Assembly (NCBI GenBank): GCA_023079485.1
Contig: CM041097.1
Location: 20,567,158 to 20,631,157, forward strand
Length of the DNA stretch: 64,000 bases
Direction of reading: 5' to 3'
From: Archilochus colubris
Lineage: Eukaryota; Chordata; Aves; Apodiformes; Trochilidae
In this document: one piece after another, positions 11,499-21,946 of the stretch
How the letters are laid out: each line of letters starts with the position of its first letter
Numbering within the stretch: position 1 is the stretch's first letter
Position numbers and translations under genes: made by a program
The notes under the pieces: model-generated
Database searches by the model: none
Told to the model about the DNA's origin: nothing
Seen by the model: only the letters and a program-made list of their open reading frames with translations

Positions 11499-14400
11499 CC
11501 CCCCATTTCACACCCCCCAGCAGCTCCAAGGCAGCTTCTCCTGCCAGGACTTTCAGCCTCTCAGCAATCTCACATTAGCTGGAAATGCTGATAAGACTTC
11601 CTGCAGTTTTCTCTTTGATCCTGGTGTCCAGATACTTTCAGACTTTCCCCTGACCCAGAAGTTTTTATCTGCAAAGCAGACAAGTAGGAAATAGGAGAAA
11701 GATGCAGCCAAAGATGCTCAAGATCGATGCTCTTCAGCAGTACAATGCACTTGGCTGATTACAGCTTTTATTTAGGAGGGTAAAACTAATCCTTTGCTCT
11801 TCCAATCTTATTACCTGACTTGGAATCTCAATCTTCCAGCTATCTTTTGTGCAAAACCTGATGGTTTTTCAGGCCCTGACCAGCGAGTGTCTGGTTCTGT
11901 TCTTTGACTCAAAGTCATATTTCCTTTTCTGGTTCAGATGGGAAAATTAACACTGACAAGAACCTCTCGACTCTGTCTCTGAAGGCATCTTCCTCAGTGA
12001 TACCTCGCAGGGGAGTCAGAGGTGTGGCTGATAAAAAGTTGTTATCTTTTAGCCCAGTGCTGGGGATGCTGAAGGCAGTGTCTGTCACCCCAGGTAGCTC
12101 AGATCCTCTTCCCAGCATCACAAAAGGGTTTCAGGGTTCTGACAGAGTTATCAGCAGCAGCAGTTGAGAGGCAGAGGAGGAGGTGACATGCTTTTTGTAT
12201 GTTCACAGGGCACTATCACTTTCTTTGGTAAATACTCAAAAATGATGAATGTCATATCTTGCCACTGCCAAGGGGGAACACGGATCATGAGCCCCACTAT
12301 TTTTAAAGCTTGTAAGAATAAAGTCAGATACAGATCTTCAGAATGATCTTCAAAGGAGTTCATTATTTATCTAGAGCAGTATATGAGAATGTGCCTAACT
12401 TTCAAATAAGCAATTCGGGTTCCTTTTCATTCCCTAAGAGGCAAGTGCCATGTGCAATGGTGCCTGCTGAGTTTGCAGAATAAACTTTACATCATCTTGT
12501 GGCGTGGTGCAGCTTCCCATCCTCTCTGGGATTCATTGTGGGAAAGCCTTCCCTGTAACTAATGGGTATTGTTTGACTCCAGATGAAGCTGGAATTCTCT
12601 GGCTCTGTGCTGCAGTGCAAGCAGCTCTCTGATCCTGTGGCTTTCCCTGCTTTGTCTGGGCCTGGGGCTGCTTCATCCCTACCCAGGCTGAAGTTCAGGA
12701 GCAGACTGGGATCAGTCTCAGGCATTTTCAGGATGACAAAGCCAACACCTACTGCACGTACTGCAGCCCTGACAGGCAATGGTAGAAGGATGTCCTGCTG
12801 TCCCTCCTTTGGCTTGGACTGATTTCTGTCACTGTGCCATGATCTGACCCAAGAACTCCTTTTATTACTCTTCCTATTGGTTTCATCCCTGCTACCACAA
12901 AAAGCCCATCAAAAACCATTTTTTTAAATTGAGATAAACATCTGTGTCTCTCCCAAAGAGGTTATGACAGAGGGGGCTCTCCAGGTGCTTTGAGCTCCTC
13001 CTGGATGCCCCCCCACATCCAGGAGGATCCCTGCTATGATCCAGGGTTTGCCTGGCCATGTGAGCTGCTGCCCTCCTACCTCTCAGCTTTCAGTGGTGAC
13101 ATCACCCTCAGTGCTGGACAAAAATCAGACAGAAAAGTGATTTACAAGACCAAAGCAGAGGGATGAAATCTTATTAAGGGATCTGAAGCATATAGGAAAA
13201 AAATGTATATATAAGGAAAAGGCAAACTTAAAATATAAGTGACACCACCCACTTTCAGTCTGGTTTTGATTTTCCAGCATTTCATGGAGATCAGCAGCAG
13301 CACCTCAGCTATCCATGCCATAATGCACCATGTGTCACAGGACTGGCAGAGCTGGAGTGATGGCTGTATAAATCTGAGGAGTTCTGTGACACAGTTGGTT
13401 TTCCATCCATTTCTGCAGGCTGTTTACCCCTTGTAAGCAGCCCCTGCCTCCCATTCTGCATCCTGTGCTCTCCCCAGCTCAGGACACCCAATCCAGTTAT
13501 CCCAGGTGGGGAACCCAAAGCCCCATGGCAGCAGAGGGGCTGCAGGGATGGGCAGAGGAGTGGAGCTGGGCTGCTCATACTTCAGAGCAGTGCTGTTCAT
13601 CCTGGAGGTTAAATACCACCCAGTTCTGTATTGCTGTTGCCTCCCTTTTGTCACAAGCACATTAAGAGAAAAAAATCCTTCCTAGAGCATTTATCACCTC
13701 TCCCTGCTGGACCTGTCCCCGGGTTGCCATCAGGCCACCAGCACACCAGATAAATCAGTGACCAGGGAGCAGCCCCAGTCCCTTCAGCAGCCTCTCCCTC
13801 CCTCTTGTCATTGTCACCTGCCAGTAACCCCTGGGCTGAGGGGAACCCCACAGCTGTCCCCAGACACCCCAGTGCTAACTGGGGCTGCTGTACCCAGAGT
13901 GACAAGGACGTGTGACAGCTGAGGCTGCTGATTGAGGAGAGGAGAGGGCTGGGAAGGGATTAGAGAGAACACACTCCTTACTAATGTTATACTTGTAATT
14001 TAATATATTCACATTCTATTATTAAAACATGAGGCTCTGTGTGCTAATCTGCATAAAAGTCAGGCTGCTCAGACACAAACCCCCCAGCACATGCAAGAAA
14101 ATGAAATATTCTTCATACAGCTGTAGGCATTTATCTACCAGCTAAGCTGGAAATGTACTACAGTAGGGAGCACAACAGGAGAGATGTGAAGATGTGATAT
14201 ACCAATCTATTTACATTTAGATTCTGAATTTAAAATTCTATTATTTTCTCCAAGCTTCAATCCACTTGTTGGGTTTTGGGCAAGCAGGTAGAATCACTTA
14301 GGACTGTTGCTTTCATCTCTTCTATATATTCTCCAATTCAAAGGCAGCAGAGCGTGTGGATAGCTCTGACTTCAGCTCTGACTTTCAGGCATGGAGCAGA

Positions 14401-17400
14401 GGAGGAGCCTTCTGCAGCCATTTCCCTTTTAGATGGACTAGAAGCAGGTTTTAGTCATCAGCCTCCACTTTGCCTGGCATGAATGGTGTAGGATCCTAAG
14501 CAAGAATTAAGAAAGTGAGCAAGAGGAGGAGGAAAGCATCATCTGCTCTGGTGACTGCAAGGGAAGTCAGAGCAGAAGTCCCAGCCTCAGAGGCATCAGG
14601 ATGTCAGTTCCTGGTGGAAGCACAAAGATCATGTTTCATACATTTGGTAGCTTGAGATGCCTGCAGGCTGTAATAAAATTCTTTTTTTGCACTGTAAATC
14701 TTTTCTCTTTAAGCATGGAAGAGGTTACAAACGTGCATGAAATTGAAGTGAAAGTGATTAAATGTGACTCTGAGCAAGTATTGACAGATCTGCCTTGATT
14801 TGGGATGCTGTGGGAGCTGCTTTGTGGCTTGTGCTCGAGATAATGGAAACCAGTCAAGTGATGAAACATATATCCAAAGAGGATTTTTGCTTCAGTGTAT
14901 TTGTTTTTAATATGTTGTTGGCACAGAGATGCAGTTCTTTCAAACCCTGTTACTCCGTGCTGGCAGAGGGCTGGGCTGGGCTGTCACTGTCACTGCCCGC
15001 TGAAGAGAAAGGGGGTTAATTAAATTAATGTGGTGAATGCTGCTTATTTTCCACATGCAGATATCCAGGTTGCCTTCCCCCCTGTAACTTTACATCCTCC
15101 TGCTGGGCTCTGTGCTGCCCCTGAACTGGATGGGGCAAGGGAGGAGGATGGGACCTGCTCATGGAGGGTGGGGAAAAGCCCTTCCAAAGCCCTTGTGAAG
15201 GTGACAGCCCAGGCTGGGTCCAGCACCGGGTGGACAAAACAGTTTCAGTTTCAAAGTCAGGGCAGAACTGTGATGGGAGCAGGAGAATCCTGTGCCCTGC
15301 TCTGCTTGGTGAGTGCCTGGGCTGTGTTCCCTCCTGGGGCCTGGGGGCTGTTCCCGTCCTGGCTGGATATACAGAACTGTATGCTACAGGTATTTTCACA
15401 GTAATTTCTCATAGTAATTTCTTGTTGCTATTCTCCACTAATTAGCAGGAAAGGGCTGGTGTAACTAACAGAGGTACATAGCCTCTTTTTAAGTAGAAAG
15501 GGCTCTTTGGGTGTTTTTTTTTTTTTTCCCAAACAAGTCCCTCAGTGCCAGTGCTTTCAGAGCAGATTTGTTTGCCCCTCTTCAGGCAATCCCAGTGCAG
15601 TCTCAGTGTCCATTCTGCAGGGTGCTCTGGCAGTGCTGAGCCCCCCAGGGCAGGGGGACAGAGCTGCAGACACTGCACAGCTCTGCCCCTCCTGCAGGGC
15701 CCAGCTGGGGTGGACATCCTGATATTAATTAACATGGGGATGTTATTTCCCAAAGGACAGACTGTTTTCCCTGCTGGAAAGCCACCACTCATTAGCAGGA
15801 GCAGCACCAGAGCAGATGAGATCTGGGTCTGTTTTCCATCCAAGGAGCAGGGAGTGCTCATGGACTAAAGCAGGGTAAATTCTGGTAATGCTGATGTTTC
15901 ATTAGCATGCCCCATTTTCATGTAAATTAATTTCTTTGTGGAAAATCCAATCCATACCTGTTGCTAATTGCTAATGAGCTGAGCCTCAGCAGGGACTCAT
16001 TCTGGAGGATGCTTGGCTCTCTCCTGAAGTTTCCAGATCAAGGCAGGAGCTCCAGGTTGCAGGAGTTAGGGCAGGAGCAGAGCTGTGGATTCCACCAGCC
16101 ACAGGAGACATGATCTGCTCCAGCCCAACAGCCTTTCCAGCCAGGGAAGATTGTCTTTCCTAAAGTAACACCAGGCTTTTATTGATCATTTTATCTAAAT
16201 TATGGATGATGCTTTTGCCAATGACACTCTTGTTGTGAAGCAGAGCTCTGCCCGGGATAACTCCCCTGTCCCAGGCTCAGGGGGGTGACAGGAGGACACC
16301 CTGGTAACAGCTGAATTCATTGGGCACTGCTGGGTCATGGTCATACTGAAAATGAGAAACGAGCTCCTGTGCTTGAAATTGTGAGGAAACAGTGAGCAAG
16401 AAGAGCAGGTTTGCTGGGAAAGCTGGAGAAATCCCTGTAACCCAGGGGGTGACCTGAGGTTACCAGCACTGGGGCCTGTCAGCTCCTCCTCTGGCACAGG
16501 AGCTCTGCTGCTATTAGAAACTGGAGCATGTAATGGACAACGCTGGAGTGTATCACCAAATAATACATGTAATTACTTTGCAACCTCTTTCCTGATGGTA
16601 ATTTTTTTTCCAGCTGCCTTTTACCTCTCTCTTCAGCATTTAATAACATACCACAGTTCACTGGATATTTGCAGTCCAGCCTTGAAGGGTAATGAGTTTT
16701 CTCCTGCCATGTGTTGAACACCTTTGTGTCCAGGGGAAGTTAATGGGAAGTGCAGATGCTCAGCAGTTTGTAGGATCAGTGTGAGGCTGAGCAGACAGCT
16801 CTGACTCTGGTGTGCAGCATGGTGAGACAGCTGAATTAGGGTTCCAGAATAATACTGCAAAGTGCTGGAGTTACCCAGGAGGTCCTTAAATTACAGCCTT
16901 GAAAACACCTCGGAGTCAATTTGTTTCTTTCTCAGTAAAAAAGACAGGGAACATCATGAGAATTATTTACATTCCTGCCTTAAACCCTCCGAATATTCAG
17001 GGTTGCTGGTGCAGAGCCTGTCCTTATTTAAAGGGAAGGTTTCTGAAGACTGACAGGTGGTCTCTGAAAGTCCTCTGAAAGTCTGGGACACCCCAGAGGA
17101 AAACGTCCCCTGAAGAGTGGGGAGCAGAGGAAAGGGGGCAGGGGATGCTCAGGGCTGGCAGATCTCTGCCCCAGGCAGGGCTGTGGTGGGGGCAAGAGGA
17201 GCAGAGGATTTTCAGCCTTATCCCTCCCTCCCCCTCATCTTCCAGCATCTCACTGGGGACACAGTGAGGCTCAGGTTTGTTTCCAGCTGCAGATGTGCCT
17301 GGTTTCTCTGTGCATGGCTGATTATGATTCAGGTCGATGTATTTTGTTTTGCTGAGTTCAAGTTACCCAAGAAAAAGTCCATAGATGCTGAATAAGAGTA

Positions 17401-17928
17401 GTTAGGGATAACAGCTCTGTTTGGTAATTTTAACCTTCTGAGAACACCCATTAGCATAAAGTGATCTTGTGCTAACTCAGAACAATGGACATTAAGCTTT
17501 ACTGCAAGAACATGTGTACTTCACTTGCTTTTTCTTTTGCTTTTTTTTTTTTTTTTAAGTGAAAAAAGGGGGGAAAGGCCTTTTCTGTATTCATGGGAAC
17601 ACAGTTCACTATAAAATCTCATAAGCCCAGACCAAGTAGTTACATCCTAGTTATGGAATTTGCATATAAATAGTGATGTCTTTGTTCCCATGCCCATGGA
17701 GAACACGTTATCAGTTGATATGTCCCTAATCTGTCAGGGTTGCCAAAGCTCTGCAGAATCTTTTGCTTTGGATTCAGCTGCAAATATTTTCAATTTTCAC
17801 TGACAGAGGAATGCAGCAGCACTCACAGAGTCATTACTGACTGGCTTAATTTATTTGTCCTTTCAGATGGATTTAATTTGCAGATCAGGATGGGGAAAGC
17901 TGGTACCTTGATCTCCACAATGAGAAAT

Positions 17929-18036
17929 GATCATAGAGTGGTTGGGTTGGAAGGGGCCTTAAAGATCATTTAGATCCAACCCTCCTGCATGGGCAGGGAC
18001 ACTTCCCACTGCAGCATGTTGCTCAAAGTCCTCAAA
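17929..18036 (-). mobile_element. CR1 LINE 3' fragment, 5'-truncated
   Basis: The + strand reads TCATAGAGTGGTTGGGTTGG, then AAGGGGCCTTAAAGATCAT, then CCAACCCTCCTGCATGGGCA, then CACTTCCCACTGCAGCATG and TTGCTCAAAGTCCTC. This is the reverse complement of the 3' end of avian CR1 elements, so the element is oriented on the minus strand and opposite to GRM7. Only the last 110 or so bases remain, typical of 5' truncation. It carries no open reading frame. It lies about 330 bp upstream of the terminal GRM7 splice acceptor and is the clearest sign that the window is avian. Confidence 0.9.
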
Positions 18037-18343
18037 ATTCCCAGAAATCATAAAACTTGAATAAGAATCATGAGGAAAAAAAGCAACTTTAGCCCAGGAG
18101 ATTGAAGAAGTTGAAGATAATGTCACTGTTTGGGGGGTTTTTTGTTTTTTTTTTTTAAGGGATGTATTTTCAGTGGCTCAGCAGTGAGGTCCTGCAGGCA
18201 GTCTAACAGGACCAGTCAGGGTCATTTTGTCTCTAGGAAGAGCAGGAGCTGGGGCTGAGCTGCGGGAAGGTGCTGGGGGGATGCAGGAGCCCCCGGCACA
18301 TCCCTGCCAGCACCCCCAGAGCTGCCCCCTGGGATTTCTGACC

Positions 18344-18363
18344 CCGCTCCCCTTTTCTTGCAG
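18344..18363 (+). other. GRM7: Splice acceptor of GRM7 terminal exon
   Basis: A pyrimidine-rich stretch (CGCTCCCCTTTTCTTGCAG) ends in CAG immediately before the 7a coding sequence. It is used both when the 7b exon is skipped and when it is included. Confidence 0.9.
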
Positions 18364-18413
18364 GCCCTGCTGCAAAAAAGAAATACGTCAGTTATAACAA
18401 CCTGGTGATCTAG
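18364..18413 (+). CDS. GRM7: GRM7 terminal exon, mGluR7a C-terminal tail (partial CDS)
   Basis: This is the coding part of the last GRM7 exon. The first two bases complete a split serine codon (A|GC); the following codons read PAAKKKYVSYNNLVI and then TAG. The peptide SPAAKKKYVSYNNLVI is the known end of mGluR7a, apparently unchanged from the mammalian form. Its final Leu-Val-Ile is the PDZ ligand that binds PICK1, which holds the receptor at the presynaptic active zone. The Lys-rich stretch is the basic part of the distal tail. The phase (one base supplied by the previous exon) agrees with that of the 7b exon at 411, as required for two exons that compete for the same upstream donor. The a form results when exon 411-508 is skipped. 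Confidence 0.97.
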
Positions 18414-18550
18414 GGGAGGAGGACGGGTGAGGGTTTCCATCCCCCCGTGGGGAGGTCAGGGCACGGCCACGCCGCGGGAAGGAGCAGGAGAGGAGCCCGG
18501 CGGCTGCTCCCGGGGTTCCCTTCATCTCTCTCAGCTTCCACCTGCCCGCC

Positions 18551-18640
18551 GATGCCTTGGACCCTCTGGATGTGGACCTGCTGGCCTTGGACCCCCTGGC
18601 CTTGGACTTGCTGGCCTTGGACCAGCGTGGCCTTGGAGGT
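18551..18640. repeat. 15-bp tandem repeat in GRM7 3' UTR
   Basis: Six consecutive 15-bp units of the form CTGGCCTTGGACCNN lie inside the CpG-rich start of the 3' UTR. The middle three are the most alike; the outer ones are degenerate. The unit length keeps every reading frame in phase, which produces repetitive pseudo-peptides. Confidence 0.85.
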
Positions 18641-18778
18641 GCTGGGGTGTCAGGAGGTGCCCAGCCCCGGCTGCGGGCGGGAGGGAGGATCGGCCGCCAG
18701 GATCTGAAGGGGCTAATTCTGTCTTTCTGTGTACTTCCAGACTGCAAGGGTTTTGGACTTTCTGTACAGTTTGTGAGG

Positions 18779-18839
18779 GTTGTTTTTTGGGTTTGGTTTT
18801 TTTTGGTTTTGGTTTGGTTTGGGTTTGGTTTTTTTTTTG
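18779..18839 (+). repeat. G/T-rich tract (TTTGG/TTTTGG) in GRM7 3' UTR
   Basis: About 60 bases are almost only G and T, built from TTTGG, TTTTGG and TTTGGG. In the transcript this is a GU-rich segment, the kind of sequence bound by CELF-type proteins. Similar tracts occur elsewhere in the window (27590-27680, 56818-56915), so it may simply be low-complexity DNA. Confidence 0.7.
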
Positions 18840-19550
18840 CATCTGGCCATCCATGTTGGTTTGGGTTCACTGTCTGTTGTTGGATGCACACCGAGGCCCT
18901 GTTCTCTCAGCACATCCTAAAGGAAAAAAAGCAAAATACACAAAGAAAACCATCTAAGGATTTCAAAGACCTATGTACATGACTTGTATGACTACTACTG
19001 TATCACTGCAATCCATATATGTTATTTTTTTTTTGACAACACAAACAAAAAAAAAAGAATTTAAAGACCAAAAACTGTGCTGGTTAGGTTAGTCCCCCCC
19101 TTCACAACTCTGACGGGCTGCAAAGGAAGCAGAAAGGATTTGTTTGCTGAGTTTTAGTACAGGTCTTGATATTTGGAATGCATGCCAGTAATGTATTTTA
19201 TGGTACATGTTAATAATTTATGTTTGATATTTGTATTTGTGTTCTATTTTATTTTATTTAAGGTATATGACTCTTTTGCAATAATTTCGATAATTCTTAT
19301 GATATTTGGAGGAAAGAATATGGCTTTTACATGTCTTGAGGTTTGTTTTTTTTTTTTCTTTGTTGATGCCCCACCATGATTGACCAGTGTGATAAGGACT
19401 TTAAACAGCATGTATGTTTTCTACTGTTTGTAACAAGTAATTTCGTTAATCTTGCTGCTTATGTGCCAATTTAGTGAAACCAACCCCTGCCGCAACCTCC
19501 TCCCTTCCTCTCCATTCTCTCAATCCTGTGATATTATCCAAGAATGTATC

Positions 19551-19556
19551 AATAAA
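19551..19556 (+). terminator. GRM7: Polyadenylation signal AATAAA (proximal)
   Basis: This is a perfect AATAAA, preceded by AT-rich sequence and followed within 15-30 bases by a G/T- and T-rich element (GGATTTTGGTTAAC then a T run). The arrangement is that of a true cleavage site, with cleavage expected near 19570-19580. Confidence 0.8.
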
Positions 19557-19587
19557 GGATTTTGGTTAACTTTTTTTTATTTACTCC

Positions 19588-19593
19588 AATAAA
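19588..19593 (+). terminator. GRM7: Polyadenylation signal AATAAA (distal)
   Basis: This is a second AATAAA 37 bases after the first, followed by a T-rich stretch. It would place cleavage near 19605-19620 and is probably used together with the proximal one. Confidence 0.65.
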
Positions 19594-21905
19594 TATATTT
19601 TTTCAGTTGCTCCCTCCCCCTACCCCCTGGTGCCTGAAGTTGGTTTCATGATGGTGTCAGGGGTGGGCATCCCAAAGCCTCAGACAGAGCCACTGCAGGC
19701 TCTGTGCACAAAGAACAGGTCTGGAATGGTCTTGGGGAGCTGGCAGCTAATGGGAAAAGGAAAAGGAAAAAAAATATATGTTTTTTTTAACCCCTGGGCT
19801 CTGTAACAACCCAAAAGCCTGGTCACAGTCAGGCTGCTCAAGCCTTCCTCTCCTCTCTGGTTCTGATGATCTCCAAAGCTTCCTTCACCTGAGTTGAAGT
19901 CTTCTTGATGACTTTGAAGGGTATTAGGTGCAGCAGCAATTAAATGCAATTAAATGAACAGCTCATCAATCTGCCAGGCAACTGATGAGGGAGCAGTGGG
20001 GAAAAAAGAGAGAACTTTGAGGAGGAGGTGAGAGGAACCTCATTGAGATTGCAGCACAGCACCTGGGGGCTGCCTGGGGCATTCCAGCAGCAGCTTGGGT
20101 GTAATGTGAGGAGAGCTTTGGAAAGTATTTAGCCTCCCATTTTCTCCAGACAACTTGATCAATTACACTGATGAAGTTAATCAGCATCAGAAGAAGATTT
20201 GACAGCTGCACCACGGGCCCCAGTGCATAGTGATGAGGAGTCAGAGTGACTCCTCCTGCAGGTAGGTGTGGGGCTGGGAGAGGTTTGCAGGCTCTTCCTG
20301 GGGCTGTTTCACTATTCAGAGGTATAATAACGAATTACAGCAGCCAAAAGATGAAACTCCAGCCAAGGAAAGGTTTTGTTAGTGAGAAATGAGTTAGCAG
20401 CCCAACACCCACTGAAGGCAGAGCCTCTGCACTGTTATCATTTCCTTTTTGCTGCCCCCAAGCAGAACAGAGCCAGCACTGTGCTGAATACATTCACTGC
20501 AGTCAGCAACACTGAATCCTGCTCAAAAACCTTATTTTGTTGGTTTTATTTTATTCATTTATTTATTTACTTTTCTGAAAGAGGGACAGAGCCTGGTCTT
20601 GCTCTCCCTGCAGAGGTGGTACTGCCAGAGGTGGAGAACTCCATGTTACCCACAGTTTCCAATCCATGCACAGTCATGCTTGTACAACAAGTGTGCTTTC
20701 ACTGTGCTGTTTAACCATACAAACAGGAGGTGAGGGTGCTGCAGTGTTCATTGTAAACCCTTTATCTCTTTTTCTTTTTTTTTTTTGTTTTAATTCCAGT
20801 TCCCCCATGCTACCAGTGGTGCAGCATGCTGTATGCCAGACAGCACATTTAAAGAAAAAAAAGAAAAGAAAAAGCCCCCAGGTGACAGGAACCCCTCCAG
20901 ATGTCCCCCAGGTGCTGCTGTGGCACAGGGAGGGGACAGAGCAGCACAAGGACAGGGACCACCCTCAGTCTCTGCTCAAGAGAAGATTTTTTTCACTTCC
21001 TATCATGATGAACACTCTGGGAGAAGTGGCTGTGATTACACTAGGGGAACACAAATCAGGAAAAATAAGAGTGATTTTTTTTTGTTGCCATTTATTATTT
21101 AGCCTGAATTATACCCAAATTGTTTTGGTGTGTTAATGCCAAGTTTATTGTTCATAAATATCATTGCAGAGTCAAGCTTTCTGGGCATACCATATGATAG
21201 ATAATGACAATTATTTAGGCTGAGTCAGAGCTTAGTCTTTATTTGTGACATTAATTGCCTTTATATATAATTAAATGCACTATAATGCTTCCATGTACAG
21301 AATCTGTGCATCCCTGGCAGTGCTAATCAAACATATTTATTAATTTCTGAGAGCTTTTTGTGAAGGCTTTGATGCAGTTGAGGGTTTTTTGGTAAACAGT
21401 CTTTTTTTTGAGATGTTTAGCAAAATATTTTGATAATTGCTTTTGGTACAACAGGCATAATTAACATTATTTATAACCAATTAATAAAAGCCAGAGGGGG
21501 AGCTGCTGCTGCCATCCAGCTGGGTGGAAGCTTAGCCTGGGACTCCCAGAGTTACACTGCAACCCCCCAGCATCCCTGCACTGGCACAGAATGACAGAAA
21601 AAAAAGAAAAAAAAAAAGGCAAATTTTGAATCTGTTGAGGGTGGCTGGATGCAGGGTGTTACAGGAGCTCCTGTAGGGTTTGGGCTGTGCCCTGGGGGTT
21701 GTTTCTATTCATTATTCACCCACTGCCCACCCCTGGCAGGAAACAGATTTGAACTTCCACCTCCCACATCTGGAGCTGCCAACTTCAATCCTCTGGGTTT
21801 TTTTGCAAGCTTGCCAATCACAGCAGCTTAATTCAATATTTACTGAGGGAGAGAAGTGAGAAGGGTGATGGGGCCATGTGGAGGGTGGTGGTGCCTCCAC
21901 TGCTT

Positions 21906-21946
21906 CTTTTTTTCTTTTTTCTTTTTTTTTTTTTTTTTTTTTTTTT
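21906..21946. repeat. T-rich homopolymer tract
   Basis: About 40 bases of T are interrupted by three C, ending in an uninterrupted run of 25 T. It could be the A tail of an old minus-strand retrocopy, but no recognisable source sequence lies beside it. Confidence 0.8.

Larger units (their letters stand above)
509..18363 (+). other. GRM7: GRM7 intron between the 7b exon and the terminal 7a exon
   Basis: This is a 17.9 kb intron starting GTAAGG and ending CCTTTTCTTGCAG. I found no further exon in it with good splice sites and a recognisable protein. It contains a short (GAT)n run near 2775-2792, a long polypyrimidine tract (6948-7143), a 40-bp minisatellite (11123-11498), an A-run near 8515-8530, T-runs near 15520 and 17545, and a CR1 fragment just before the last exon. 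AT-rich blocks near 13970-14270, 15890-15990 and 17400-17720 are candidates for conserved non-coding elements. Other GRM7 splice variants known in mammals could have exons here that I would not recognise. Confidence 0.85.
18414..19610 (+). other. GRM7: GRM7 3' untranslated region
   Basis: It runs from the 7a stop to just past the second polyadenylation signal. Three parts can be seen. 18414-18710 is CpG-dense and GC-rich, with a 15-bp tandem repeat. 18779-18839 is an almost pure G/T tract. 18960-19610 is AT-rich and has the look of a conserved 3' UTR, with TATTTTATTTTATTTA at about 19245-19260 and several long A or T runs. The reading frame after the 7a stop stays open until the TGA at 18705-18707. 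I take this as a result of the GC-rich composition, not as coding sequence. Confidence 0.85.

Noticed and set aside
10900..11529. 209-codon minus-strand open frame with GNRDPWGC repeats
   Set aside because: Made by the 40-bp minisatellite, which is stop-free in several frames.
18427..18957. Open frames of 86-176 codons right after the GRM7 7a stop
   Set aside because: They lie in the GC-rich 3' UTR and a 15-bp repeat and do not match any GRM7 isoform known to me.
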